The notes below the pieces were generated by a model. That model searched no databases and was not told the DNA's origin. It saw only the letters and a list, made by a program, of their open reading frames with translations. The position numbers were made by a program, and so were the translations under genes. 33,169 nucleotides of DNA from an uncultured Gemmatimonadota bacterium (lineage in GTDB: Bacteria; Gemmatimonadota; Gemmatimonadetes; Gemmatimonadales; Gemmatimonadaceae): positions 1 to 33,169 of the forward strand of contig CAIUOO010000448.1 in assembly GCA_903900795.1 (NCBI GenBank), given 5' to 3'. Positions 1 through 8,425 of this stretch are shown here, in pieces (the first letter of the stretch is position 1; every line of letters starts with the position of its first letter).

Positions 1-5
1 ACGCG

Positions 6-689
6 TTGCCATCGTCGATGCTGGGCATGCTGATCAACAGCGATCCGGTCACGAAGAGCGTGCTGGCACTTTTGGTGGTGCTGTCGCTGATCTCATGGGC
101 AATCACGTTCTCCAAGTGGCGCGCCTTCAAGGCGGCCGAGAGCAACGGCCGCGCGTTCATGGCCGACTTCGAGCGCGCCCGCGGCATAGACGACGCGATG
201 CTGTGCGCGCAGCGGGCCATGCCGAGTGCGTTCACGGCGGTTTTCGCACGCGCAGTGTCGTTCCTCAATGACACGAAGCCGGCGCTTGGTGCCACCAGCG
301 ATCGTACGGCGCGACTTTCCGGCTCACAGGTCGAGGCGCTGCGGCTGGTGCTCGACGCCGAGGGATCGAAGGCGCGCGAAGAGCTCGGGCAGTACATCCC
401 ATGGCTCGCCACCATTGGCAGCGTGAGTCCACTGATCGGACTATTCGGCACGGTGCTCGGTGTGATCGAGGCGTTTGTCGGTATCGGGCAGAAGGGATCG
501 GGAAACATCCAGGCCGTGGCGCCCGGTATCGGCACCGCGCTGATGGCGACGGCCGCGGCGTTGGCCGTCGCGATTCCGGCGGCCTTCGCGTACAACGTGT
601 TCGCCTCGCGCCTTAATCGCTTTGACGACGCGCTCGAAGGATTCGGATCGGAGCTGACCGCACTGATGGTGCGTGACGGGCGGATCTGA
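6..689 (+). CDS. tolQ: TolQ proton channel subunit (MotA/TolQ/ExbB family), 5' end possibly cut
   Basis: Inner-membrane subunit that, with TolR, uses the proton motive force to energise TolA and the Tol-Pal envelope-constriction system. Three hydrophobic segments are visible (about residues 17-37, 131-158 and 170-200). The long cytoplasmic stretch between the first two and the Gly/Pro-rich second segment (GSVSPLIGLFGTVLGV) are typical of TolQ/ExbB. The 227-residue length fits the family. Identity as TolQ rather than ExbB rests on the tolR-tolA-tolB-pal genes that follow; tolR starts two bases after the stop. The first in-frame initiator in the window is TTG at 6, with ATG at 18 and 27. The frame is open to the window edge, so the true start may lie upstream. 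Confidence 0.93.
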   Translation: MPSSMLGMLINSDPVTKSVLALLVVLSLISWAITFSKWRAFKAAESNGRAFMADFERARGIDDAMLCAQRAMPSAFTAVFARAVSFLNDTKPALGATSDRTARLSGSQVEALRLVLDAEGSKAREELGQYIPWLATIGSVSPLIGLFGTVLGVIEAFVGIGQKGSGNIQAVAPGIGTALMATAAALAVAIPAAFAYNVFASRLNRFDDALEGFGSELTALMVRDGRI

Positions 690-691
690 CG

Positions 692-1105
692 ATGCGTCGC
701 GGCCGCCGTCGGGACCGGGCTGGTGTGAACGCTGAGATCAACGTGGTGTCGCTGATCGACGTGATGATGCTGTTGATGATCATCTTCATGATCACCGCGC
801 CGATTATGCAGGGCGGGGTGGACATCGCGCTGCCGGCGGCGGATGTGGCGCCGCTCGAGCCGAAGAATGGTCTTGTGATCACGGTGGATCGTCTCGGGCA
901 GATTTTCGTCGATGAAACGCAGCTGTCGTTCGATGAGTTTGCTGGCAGTATCAAGGCGTTGTCGGACAAAAAGGGCGGCGGTGGGGTTTATCTGCGCGCC
1001 GATGAAGCCGTTCCGTACGGAACCGTGGTGCGCATTGTCGCTGCGATGAAGTCCAAGGGGATTGCGGATGTGGGGCTCGTCGCGGAACCGGACGGCAATC
1101 GGTGA
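692..1105 (+). CDS. tolR: TolR (ExbD/TolR family) ion-channel partner
   Basis: 137-residue partner of TolQ in the proton-driven motor. A basic N-terminus is followed by one transmembrane helix at about residues 20-38 carrying Asp23. This matches in place and context the essential proton-path aspartate of TolR/ExbD proteins. A small periplasmic domain follows (about residues 45-137), of normal family length. The ATG lies two bases after the tolQ stop, and the stop overlaps the next start by four bases (GTGA), so the three motor genes should be translated together. Confidence 0.93.
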   Translation: MRRGRRRDRAGVNAEINVVSLIDVMMLLMIIFMITAPIMQGGVDIALPAADVAPLEPKNGLVITVDRLGQIFVDETQLSFDEFAGSIKALSDKKGGGGVYLRADEAVPYGTVVRIVAAMKSKGIADVGLVAEPDGNR

Positions 1106-1851
1106 GTCCGTCGCGCGCTGCGGCACGGCCGACGACGCTCGGTCGTGGAATTGCGTTCTCCTCGCTGGTGCACCTTGTGATTGTGGCGGCGGCCATCTGG
1201 TGGGGGGCGCAAGCGGAGGCGCCGCGGCCGCCCGTGTATCGGGTGGAGCTCGTAGGGGCGCCGCCAGGACTGCGGCAAACCGGCGTCGTGACACCGGCGT
1301 CGCCGCCATCAGCGCAGGCTCCCGATATCGCCGGCGCCGAACGGGTGCCCGAAGAGAAAGTCGTGCCGACCGCCTCGACGGCGAAAAAGGCCGTGCCGTC
1401 GCCCAAGGCGACCCCCTCGACGTCGCGCACGAAGCAGGCGGGTTCGAAGGCCGTATCGCCGACGGCGTCGAATTCGACGGCGGCACCGAAAGCCGGTGCT
1501 GGTGCGCAGGGGGGCAAGGGGGCGGATGTCGCCAACCTGAACATTCGCGGGATCGAGTTCCCGTATCCCGGGTACCTGCAGAATGTCGTGAGGCAGCTTA
1601 CCCTGAACTGGACGCCGCGCCGTATGTCGGCGTCGCTTGCATCAGAGGTAAGATTCAGTATTCGACGCGATGGCTCGGTGATGGCAATCGAAGTCGTGAA
1701 GGGGTCGGGGGATCGCATTTATGACCTCGATGCGATGGGCGTGATCGAGGCGGTTGGCTCGACCCGCGGATTTGGCCCGCTCCCTCTGGGATGGACGGAT
1801 GATGTGCTGATCGTGTACTTCACGTTTGACTATGCGTTGCGACCAAACTGA
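1102..1851 (+). CDS. tolA: TolA/TonB-like envelope-spanning protein
   Basis: 249 residues starting at a GTG that overlaps the tolR stop by four bases. A single N-terminal transmembrane helix (about residues 16-35) contains Ser20-x3-His24, the S-x3-H motif through which TolA and TonB engage their motor proteins. A Pro/Ala/Thr/Lys-rich periplasmic linker follows (about 40-145). The C-terminal domain (about 150-249) looks like TonB_C: a Gly-hydrophobic start, then a DGSV turn and an Asp-hydrophobic stretch. The position between tolR and tolB makes this the TolA-equivalent. It lacks the long Ala/Lys/Glu helical domain II of the enterobacterial protein, so it is short and more TonB-like in build. 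Function is inferred from synteny and architecture. Confidence 0.85.
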   Translation: MSPSRAAARPTTLGRGIAFSSLVHLVIVAAAIWWGAQAEAPRPPVYRVELVGAPPGLRQTGVVTPASPPSAQAPDIAGAERVPEEKVVPTASTAKKAVPSPKATPSTSRTKQAGSKAVSPTASNSTAAPKAGAGAQGGKGADVANLNIRGIEFPYPGYLQNVVRQLTLNWTPRRMSASLASEVRFSIRRDGSVMAIEVVKGSGDRIYDLDAMGVIEAVGSTRGFGPLPLGWTDDVLIVYFTFDYALRPN

Positions 1852-1855
1852 CCGC

Positions 1856-3169
1856 ATGCCCCAGATGATGTCCCGTTGCCTGTCACTTCGTATGATGCCG
1901 CTCATTCCCGGAGCGCTACTGGTCGTCGCCGCCGCCGTGCCGACGGGCGCCTCGGCGCAGCCGCAGCCGCCGGGCGTGAGCCTCAGTACGCGCTACGTGG
2001 CGGGGCAGAAGACCGCAGTGATCGTGCTGCCGGTCAAGGGCGTGAGCGGTGATTCCGTGACGACGATCCTCGCGCGGGATTTCGATTACAGTGACCGCTT
2101 CAACGTGGTATCGACGTCGACTGCGCCGTTGGTGAATGGCCCGCCGAATTACGCACTGTTCAGCAAGCTCGGGGTGGACGGCATCGTGCAGCCGACGTTG
2201 TTGCCGTCGGGCTGGGTCCGCGTGGCGTTGCACGACGTGTCGAAGAAGTCGGTGTTGAACAGCAAGGACTTTCCACTGCCCTCGGCGGCCCTCTCGCCGG
2301 CCTGGCGTTTGGCCCTGCATGGAGTCTCGGACGCCGTCGAGGAATGGATCACCGGACAGCGCGGCATTGCGCAGACGCGTATTGCGTTCACGCGAGGGGG
2401 CCGGGTGTGGATAGTTGACAGCGATCGCGCAAATGTGACGCCGGTAACGCCGGGCGGTATGTCACCGCAATGGCTGCCGGGCGGTCGAGGGCTGGTCTAC
2501 AGTGTGCTCGACGGCGTCCGCAATCCGATTATGGCGACGGATCTCGGCACCGGGTCGCAGCGCACGCTGGTATCGACGCCCGGCATCGAGCATAGCTCGC
2601 CGGCGATCGCTCCCGATGGTCGGACGGTGGTGTACGCGCGGGGGACAGAGAGCGGTACGGATTTGTACGCCATGCCGATCGAGGGCGGGGCGCCACGCCG
2701 GATCACCGTGGGGCGCGGCCGAGCGAGTACGCAGCCGACGTTCAGTCCTGATGGGCAGCGAATCGCCTTCATGTCAGACCGCTCGGGGCATCCTGAAGTG
2801 TATATTAGCGATCTGGATGGAACGAACGCGGAGCTGCTGACGGCGGCGGCGTTCGGCGATCGCGACTACCGAGCAGGGCCGGATTGGTCTCCCGACGGTC
2901 GCCTCGTGGCGTTTCAATCTCGAAACGGCGGCACTTTTCAGATCATGACCATCAACTTGCGCGACCAATCGGTGAAGTTCGTGACGAACGACGGCCGGAA
3001 CGACGACCCTTCGTGGGCGCCGGATTCTCGGCATCTTGTGTTTTCGTCCACGCGGGGCGGAACGCGCCAGTTGTGGATCGTAGATATCGAAACCGGTCGC
3101 TCGCGCCAACTCACCTTCGGGTCCGAGGCGAGATTGTCCGCGTGGTCCCCGCGGTTGTTGTCGCAGTAG
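1856..3169 (+). CDS. tolB: TolB periplasmic beta-propeller protein
   Basis: About 437 residues. The basic, hydrophobic N-terminus ending near ASA-Q-P reads as a Sec signal peptide, placing the mature protein in the periplasm. An N-terminal alpha/beta domain (about 40-165) precedes at least five WD40-like beta-propeller (PD40) repeats. These are recognisable by recurring SPDG or APDS turns followed by F/Y-x-S-x-R-x-G and I/V-x-D-L elements (about residues 205-430). TolB links Pal to TolA. ATG 1856 lies four bases after the tolA stop. In-frame TTG 1826 and ATG 1832 overlap tolA, and ATG 1865 and 1868 are alternatives; all keep the signal peptide, so the exact start is open. Confidence 0.93.
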   Translation: MPQMMSRCLSLRMMPLIPGALLVVAAAVPTGASAQPQPPGVSLSTRYVAGQKTAVIVLPVKGVSGDSVTTILARDFDYSDRFNVVSTSTAPLVNGPPNYALFSKLGVDGIVQPTLLPSGWVRVALHDVSKKSVLNSKDFPLPSAALSPAWRLALHGVSDAVEEWITGQRGIAQTRIAFTRGGRVWIVDSDRANVTPVTPGGMSPQWLPGGRGLVYSVLDGVRNPIMATDLGTGSQRTLVSTPGIEHSSPAIAPDGRTVVYARGTESGTDLYAMPIEGGAPRRITVGRGRASTQPTFSPDGQRIAFMSDRSGHPEVYISDLDGTNAELLTAAAFGDRDYRAGPDWSPDGRLVAFQSRNGGTFQIMTINLRDQSVKFVTNDGRNDDPSWAPDSRHLVFSSTRGGTRQLWIVDIETGRSRQLTFGSEARLSAWSPRLLSQ

Positions 3170-3208
3170 CCACTGTCCCTTTCACTTTACCCTTCGGAGT
3201 TTTCCGAC

Positions 3209-3766
3209 ATGATGCGTGTCTCTCGTCTGACCTTGGTGTTGGCCTCCAGCACGCTGGTGCTGGGTGCCTGTCGTAAGAAGCCGGTGGTGGCCCCGCAGGC
3301 CGAGCCAGCGCCGGTTGTACAGCCGCAGCCGACACGGCCGCCGGCTGCCACTCCCGCGGCGCGTGACACGATGGAGGAGTATCGTACGAAGTTGGCCGCG
3401 ACTCGTGCGCGCCTCTTGGAGACGATCTACTTCGAATACGACGCGGACGAACTCCGCGATGAGGCGAAGGCGACGCTGGATGCCAAGATTTCGGTGCTGA
3501 ACGCCAATCCGGCGGTGAAGATCCGCATCGCGGGTCACTGCGACGAGCGCGGCAGTGACGAGTACAATATCGCCCTGGGCCGCCGTCGCGCCGAGGCCGC
3601 GAAGCGGTACCTGACCGACCGGGGCGTCGACGCGTCGCGTATCGAAACGGCGTCGTTCGGGCGTGAGCGGCCGGCGGTGCAGGGGACGACGGAAGAAGCG
3701 TGGTCGCGCAACCGTCGCGACGAGTTTGAGCTTATCGCCGGCGGCGATCAGCTGCGCGCGCAGTGA
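3209..3766 (+). CDS. pal: Pal, peptidoglycan-associated lipoprotein
   Basis: 185 residues. The signal peptide ends in a lipobox LGAC with the lipidated Cys at residue 21. A Pro/Ala/Val-rich tether follows, then a C-terminal OmpA-like peptidoglycan-binding domain (about residues 68-182). This carries the family hallmark GHCDERGSDEYN-x-LG-x-RRA, which includes the Asp and Arg that bind meso-diaminopimelate. Pal anchors the outer membrane to peptidoglycan and is the docking partner of TolB, encoded 39 bases upstream. A GGAG element at 3196-3199 sits nine bases before the ATG. The stop overlaps the next start (TGATG). Confidence 0.95.
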   Translation: MMRVSRLTLVLASSTLVLGACRKKPVVAPQAEPAPVVQPQPTRPPAATPAARDTMEEYRTKLAATRARLLETIYFEYDADELRDEAKATLDAKISVLNANPAVKIRIAGHCDERGSDEYNIALGRRRAEAAKRYLTDRGVDASRIETASFGRERPAVQGTTEEAWSRNRRDEFELIAGGDQLRAQ

Positions 3767-4623
3767 TGAGCGCCGCTGCAATCGGAATTCGGCACATGCT
3801 GCGCTCCCGGCTGCGGCGGCTCGTTCCTCTCGTGGTGCTTGTCGCCACGGGAGGTTGTTTCGCCACGCGCGGAGATGTGCGGATCGTGCAAAGCGACATC
3901 GCATCGCTGCGCGTGGAGATCCTCAAGAATCAGCTGGAGCAGCGCGATGCGCTAACCCAGACCATGCGGATGTTGCAGGGCGCCAGCGACTCGTTGGCCA
4001 AGGTGAGCGCCCGTACCGTCAGTATTCAGGGCGACATCCGCGGTGAGATGCGCGCGATCCGCGAGCAGATGCTGCAGGTGCAGACCTTGCTCGGACAGAG
4101 TCAGGCGACGATCGCCCGGCTTCGCTCGGAGATCGAGTCGCGCAGCGCGGCCCCGGTTGCCGCGCCGCCAACGGGCACGGTGCCACCCGGTGCGCCTCCC
4201 ACGAGCGGCCGTACGCCGCCATCCGCTGATAGCGCGGTCACCCGCGCGCCGGGGCCGAACCAGCTGTATACCGATGGTCGCGATCAGCTGACCCGCGGCA
4301 GCAGTGGAACGGCGCGCATGTACTTCCAGGAACTGCTCACGAACTATCCCACGTCCGACTACGCTCCCGACGCGCAGTTCTGGATAGCGGAGTCATACGC
4401 GAAGGAAAAGAATCTTGCGGCCGCTGATGCGGCGTATGCGGCGGTGGCGAGCGTCCATCCGACGTCGGAGAAAGCCTCGACTGCTCTTTACAAGCGTGCG
4501 CAGCTTGCTGTGCAGCAAAGCAACATTCCGCAGGCCCGGCAGCTGCTCGAGCAGGTGATCGCGCGCTATCCGCGCAGCATCGAGGCCGAGCTCGCGGCCG
4601 ATCAACTCAAGACGCTGCGCTGA
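3766..4623 (+). CDS. cpoB: CpoB/YbgF-like coiled-coil and TPR protein
   Basis: 285 residues from ATG 3766, which overlaps the pal stop by one base; GTG 3763 and ATG 3796 are alternatives. The order of parts matches CpoB/YbgF: N-terminal export signal, coiled coil rich in Gln/Leu/Arg (about 38-125), a Pro/Ala/Thr linker, and a C-terminal block of TPR-like helices (about 165-285). The CpoB C-terminal pattern is clear: an N-x-LY-x-G start and an F-x-x-x-L-x-x-YP-x-S-x-Y-A-x-x-A-x-x-W-x-x-E-S-Y core. In Enterobacteria CpoB coordinates peptidoglycan synthesis with Tol-driven constriction. The signal peptide here ends TGGC with Cys31, so this version may be a lipoprotein, although Thr at -3 is not an ideal lipobox residue. 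Confidence 0.88.
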   Translation: MSAAAIGIRHMLRSRLRRLVPLVVLVATGGCFATRGDVRIVQSDIASLRVEILKNQLEQRDALTQTMRMLQGASDSLAKVSARTVSIQGDIRGEMRAIREQMLQVQTLLGQSQATIARLRSEIESRSAAPVAAPPTGTVPPGAPPTSGRTPPSADSAVTRAPGPNQLYTDGRDQLTRGSSGTARMYFQELLTNYPTSDYAPDAQFWIAESYAKEKNLAAADAAYAAVASVHPTSEKASTALYKRAQLAVQQSNIPQARQLLEQVIARYPRSIEAELAADQLKTLR

Positions 4624-4648
4624 CCGCGCGACCAGGACGACTTCGCTG

Positions 4649-5413
4649 ATGTCCAGCAGTAACAGTGTGGAAATGCCGTTTCTCGACCATCTCGAGGAAC
4701 TGCGCTGGCGGCTGTTCAAATGTGCCGTCGCGATCGCCCTTGGCGTGGGCGTCGCTTTCGCGCTGTTGTACAGCAAGCAGGTCGACATCATCGCCTTCCT
4801 GTCGCAGCCGATTCAGCCGTATCTGAAGCAGCCGCTCATGGTGACGCACGTGAGCGATCTCTTCGACATCGTCATGGACGCGTCGATCACGCTGGGGCTG
4901 ATCGCCGCGTCGCCCGTGCTGGCCTGGCAACTTTGGGGGTTTCTCTCCCCCGCGCTGTACGGTCACGAGAAAAAGGCCGTGATCCCGGCACTCGTCGGCG
5001 CGGCGGTGCTCTTTTTGGCTGGTATGGCCCTGTCGTTCTTCTACGTGCTGCCCGTGACGCTCAGCTTCTTCATGAGCTTTCAGAGCGGCTCCGTGCAGAT
5101 CATGCAGACGGTTGATCAGTACGTCAGTTTCGTGATCTCGATGTGTCTCGCTTTCGGTGCCATCTTTGAGCTGCCGATCGTCATCGCGTTGCTGTCGGCG
5201 ATGGGCATCGTGCAGCCGCAGTATCTCTCGAAGTTCCGGCGCCACGCGTTCCTGGGCTGCATCGTCGCGGCCGCGCTGATCACGCCGGGCTCTGACCCGA
5301 CGTCGCTGATCGCGCTGACGATCCCGCTGTACCTGCTGTACGAGGTGTCGATCACGGTGTCGAAGTTCATCAGTCGTCGCCGCGAGCGGCGGATCGCTGC
5401 CGGGGACGAGTGA
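4649..5413 (+). CDS. tatC: TatC twin-arginine translocase receptor subunit
   Basis: 254-residue six-helix membrane protein that recognises twin-arginine signal peptides and nucleates the Tat pore. Family hallmarks are present: an N-terminal FLDHLEELRWR segment (Glu16/Glu17), the first-loop motif PALYGHEKK (Glu107) that helps bind the RR motif, an FELP motif at 173-176, and TPGSDPTS near the last helices. Length is normal. ATG 4649 follows the cpoB stop by 25 bases with an AGGA-type element upstream. The stop overlaps the lptD start by four bases. TatA is encoded separately at 17823 and no tatB is seen. Confidence 0.95.
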   Translation: MSSSNSVEMPFLDHLEELRWRLFKCAVAIALGVGVAFALLYSKQVDIIAFLSQPIQPYLKQPLMVTHVSDLFDIVMDASITLGLIAASPVLAWQLWGFLSPALYGHEKKAVIPALVGAAVLFLAGMALSFFYVLPVTLSFFMSFQSGSVQIMQTVDQYVSFVISMCLAFGAIFELPIVIALLSAMGIVQPQYLSKFRRHAFLGCIVAAALITPGSDPTSLIALTIPLYLLYEVSITVSKFISRRRERRIAAGDE

Positions 5414-8391
5414 GCCGTATGGTGTCCGCGCGCGATCGGTGGCGTTCGGTCGTTCTTGCCGTCCTGACCCTCGTGCTCAGCGTCGCCGCGATCGCTGCGC
5501 CGCTGCAGGCCCAGCGCCCCGTACCGACCCGCCCGACTCCCGCTGGAAAGGCGGCATCGGGGAAGGCGCAAGGCTCGGACAGCTTGGCGCCGCTGAGTAA
5601 GGATCGCGAGGTGTTCAACTGGACGCCCCCCGACTCGCTCATGCGCGCGCTGCTCGATCGTGCGGGGTATCGGGTGGTGCAGTACCAGGGGGATACGGTC
5701 TTCTTCAATGCGCTGTCACGCGCCTTGATTCTCAAGGGGAAGCCGTCGGCGGTGCAGCGCGACGAGACGATGATTGTGGGTGACTCGATCGTCTATAACG
5801 ACTCTACGAAGCGCGTCGTGGCCATTGGTGACACGGTGCTCCTGCGTGATCCACAGCAGCAGGACGCCGATGATTTCATCGCCAAGGGCCGCATTGAGTA
5901 CGACCTGCAATCGAAGCAGGGCGAAACCGGCGCCTTCTCCACCTCGGTGACGTCGGGCCAGCGCCTGTTTCTGAGCGCCGAGCGGGGCATGATCATCTCC
6001 GACTCGGTGGTGAGCGGTCGTCATATCGTGTTCGCCAAGAACGGATCGTTCACGTACTGCGATCACGCCGAGCCACATTTTCACTTCACCTCGAAGGACA
6101 TGAAGTTCGTGTCTGAGAACGTGATGGTGGCGCGACCGGGCGTGTTGTACATCGGCGAAGTCCCGGTGTTCTGGATTCCCTTCTTTTTTCAGGATGTGCG
6201 GAGCGGACGGCGGAGCGGCTTGCTCACACCGAACTTCGGCATCGCCGAACTGTTCCGGAATAGCCCGTCGTACCGGCGCAGCATTACGAACATCGGGTAC
6301 TTCCTGGCCATCAGTGATTACATGAACGCCGAAGCCTCATTCGATTGGCGTTCTGGCGCCCGGAGCACGGCGGAGGATCCGGGCTTTCTTCGCGGCAACG
6401 CGGAGCTGCGATACAAGTGGCTCGACCGGTTCATGAGCGGCGAAACTGCGGTGTCCTATCTGGCGCAGCGCAACGGCACGACCAACACGTCGGTCACCTG
6501 GAATCACAATCAAGAGTTCTCGCGGCAGACCCGCCTGACGGCCCGCTTGAATTGGGTGCAGAACACGCAGATTCAGCGGCAGACGACGGTCAATCCCACG
6601 GCGGCCAACGCGACCATCCGTTCGCAGTTGAACTACCAGACCAAGGTTGGTCCGGCGCAGATCAACGTGGGTGGAAGCCGCGTGCAGTATCCCGGTCGTA
6701 CGCAGGTCGACATGGATTTCCCGTCGCTGAACGTCACGGCGGGCACGCTCGCCGGTGGTCCGTTCTCGTGGACGCCGTCGCTGCGCTTGGCCGTGACTGG
6801 GCAGAGCAAGCTCGATCAGGGGCTGCAGTTCCCGTACGTGTATAACATCCGTCCAGGTGGCGGTCTCGACAGTTCGCGCTTCAATGCGAGCCGCCGGAAT
6901 ATGCAGTTCGGCTTTGAGACGCCCATCAAGATCGGCGACTGGCAGTGGAACAACTCGTTCACACTGTCCGATCAGTATCGCAATTTTCCGGAGCAGCGCG
7001 AGATCATCGGCGTCCGCGACACGTCGATTCGATCCACGCGTATCTTCGCGAAAACGTACGACTCAAACTTCGATTGGAATACGTCGTTCGGATTGCCACG
7101 CTTCTTCCAAGGCACGTGGAACCTGGTGCCGTCGATTTCGGTGAATAACGTCGACGGCGCCTCGGGGTTGTTTGTTCGAACCGAACGCAGCGGGGGCAAG
7201 TGGGTGCAGCAGTCGAAGCGGCTCAGTTACGCGCTGTCGGCCTCACCCACGCTGTACGCCACGTTGCCTGGTCTCGGATCGGTCGCCAAGATCCGTCACT
7301 CGATCACGCCCGGTATCAGCTATAGCTACTCGCCAGACGCCAACGTCAGCGATGAGTATCTGCAAGCACTCGGACGGACGCGCGTGGGCTACCTCTCCTC
7401 GCTTGCGCAGAACCGGGTGTCGCTGAACCTCTCGACCAACCTCGAAGCGAAGCTCAAGTCGGATTCTGATTCGACGCCGGAATCTGGCAAGAAGATCAAG
7501 CTGTTGGCATTGAACTTTTCGTCATTGTCGTACGATTTCATCCGCGCCGACTCCACCGGTAACGGCTTCACCGACAAGATGTTCACGATTTCGGGGCGCA
7601 CCGATCTGTTGCCCGGTCTCGATTTCCGCGCCTCGTATGATCTGTTTCAGGGCGACCCGGCCTCGGACACCGCCACGTTCAGTCCCTTTCGCACCGACTT
7701 CGGTGTCACTTTCTCCCTTGATGGAAAGTCGGGACTGGTTGCGCTCTTCGGTCGCTTGCTTGGCATGTCGACGGCGCTGGAGGCCGTTGACAGCACGAAC
7801 GCGTCGCGCTCTGCGTCCGACCAGAACGTGGCGCAGCAGAGCCGTCAGATGAATGCCGCCGGTGGTGGGAGCATGCGCGGCATGCAGGCGTCGTTGCCGT
7901 CCGGTGGCGGATGGAACTTGAATCTGCAGTACAACGCGGCGCGACAGCGTCTGCCGCGTGGCGGTACGCAGATCGTGAACGATCCGTCAACGTTCTGCGA
8001 GCCTCAGCGCGCACTCGGACTGTTCGTCTACGATCAGTGCTTGCTCAACGCGCAGAGCGCGCAGGCGACGGGATTGACGTCGGGACAAAGCGCCATTGGT
8101 GCCCCCGTGTTCATCCAGCCGGCCACGCAGAACATCTCCGCGACGTTGTCTTTCAATATCACGCAGAATTGGTCGGCGCAGTGGAGCACGCAGTACGACG
8201 TGGAGCGTGCCCGGTTCGCGAGCCAGCAGGTGGGACTGCAGCGCCAGTTGCATGACTGGAATGCCGTGTTCGCCTTTTCGCAGACGCCGAGTGGAAGCTT
8301 CGCCTTCAACTTTTATATCGCGTTGAAGGCGCAGCCGGAACTCAAATTCGATTACGACCGGCAGACGTACCGGTCGTCCAGTGGGTTCTAA
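5410..8391 (+). CDS. lptD: LptD-like LPS assembly outer-membrane barrel (OstA family)
   Basis: 993 residues. GTG 5410 overlaps the tatC stop by four bases; ATG 5419 is an alternative. A signal peptide ends near LQAQ. An N-terminal OstA/LptA-like beta-jellyroll region (about 75-250) has repeats of the form D-S-x-x-Y-N-D-x-x-x-x-V-V-A and G-x-I-x-Y-D. The LptD landmark VPVFWIPFFFQDVRSGRRSG (about 250-275) opens a large beta-strand-rich barrel. LptD inserts lipopolysaccharide into the outer leaflet. The protein is longer than the roughly 780 residues of E. coli LptD. Only three cysteines are visible (217, 863 and 877), fewer than the two-disulfide arrangement of E. coli. An LptE partner is not in the window. 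Confidence 0.85.
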   Translation: MSRMVSARDRWRSVVLAVLTLVLSVAAIAAPLQAQRPVPTRPTPAGKAASGKAQGSDSLAPLSKDREVFNWTPPDSLMRALLDRAGYRVVQYQGDTVFFNALSRALILKGKPSAVQRDETMIVGDSIVYNDSTKRVVAIGDTVLLRDPQQQDADDFIAKGRIEYDLQSKQGETGAFSTSVTSGQRLFLSAERGMIISDSVVSGRHIVFAKNGSFTYCDHAEPHFHFTSKDMKFVSENVMVARPGVLYIGEVPVFWIPFFFQDVRSGRRSGLLTPNFGIAELFRNSPSYRRSITNIGYFLAISDYMNAEASFDWRSGARSTAEDPGFLRGNAELRYKWLDRFMSGETAVSYLAQRNGTTNTSVTWNHNQEFSRQTRLTARLNWVQNTQIQRQTTVNPTAANATIRSQLNYQTKVGPAQINVGGSRVQYPGRTQVDMDFPSLNVTAGTLAGGPFSWTPSLRLAVTGQSKLDQGLQFPYVYNIRPGGGLDSSRFNASRRNMQFGFETPIKIGDWQWNNSFTLSDQYRNFPEQREIIGVRDTSIRSTRIFAKTYDSNFDWNTSFGLPRFFQGTWNLVPSISVNNVDGASGLFVRTERSGGKWVQQSKRLSYALSASPTLYATLPGLGSVAKIRHSITPGISYSYSPDANVSDEYLQALGRTRVGYLSSLAQNRVSLNLSTNLEAKLKSDSDSTPESGKKIKLLALNFSSLSYDFIRADSTGNGFTDKMFTISGRTDLLPGLDFRASYDLFQGDPASDTATFSPFRTDFGVTFSLDGKSGLVALFGRLLGMSTALEAVDSTNASRSASDQNVAQQSRQMNAAGGGSMRGMQASLPSGGGWNLNLQYNAARQRLPRGGTQIVNDPSTFCEPQRALGLFVYDQCLLNAQSAQATGLTSGQSAIGAPVFIQPATQNISATLSFNITQNWSAQWSTQYDVERARFASQQVGLQRQLHDWNAVFAFSQTPSGSFAFNFYIALKAQPELKFDYDRQTYRSSSGF

Positions 8392-8411
8392 GCCGTCGGT
8401 TCGACCGGCGC

Positions 8412-8416
8412 GGAGG
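8412..8416 (+). promoter_or_regulatory. Shine-Dalgarno that fixes the hutH start
   Basis: GGAGG lies nine bases before ATG 8426. It favours that start over the in-frame GTG at 8381, which falls inside lptD and would add 15 residues unlike the HutH N-terminus. Confidence 0.7.
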
Positions 8417-8425
8417 CAGGACACG

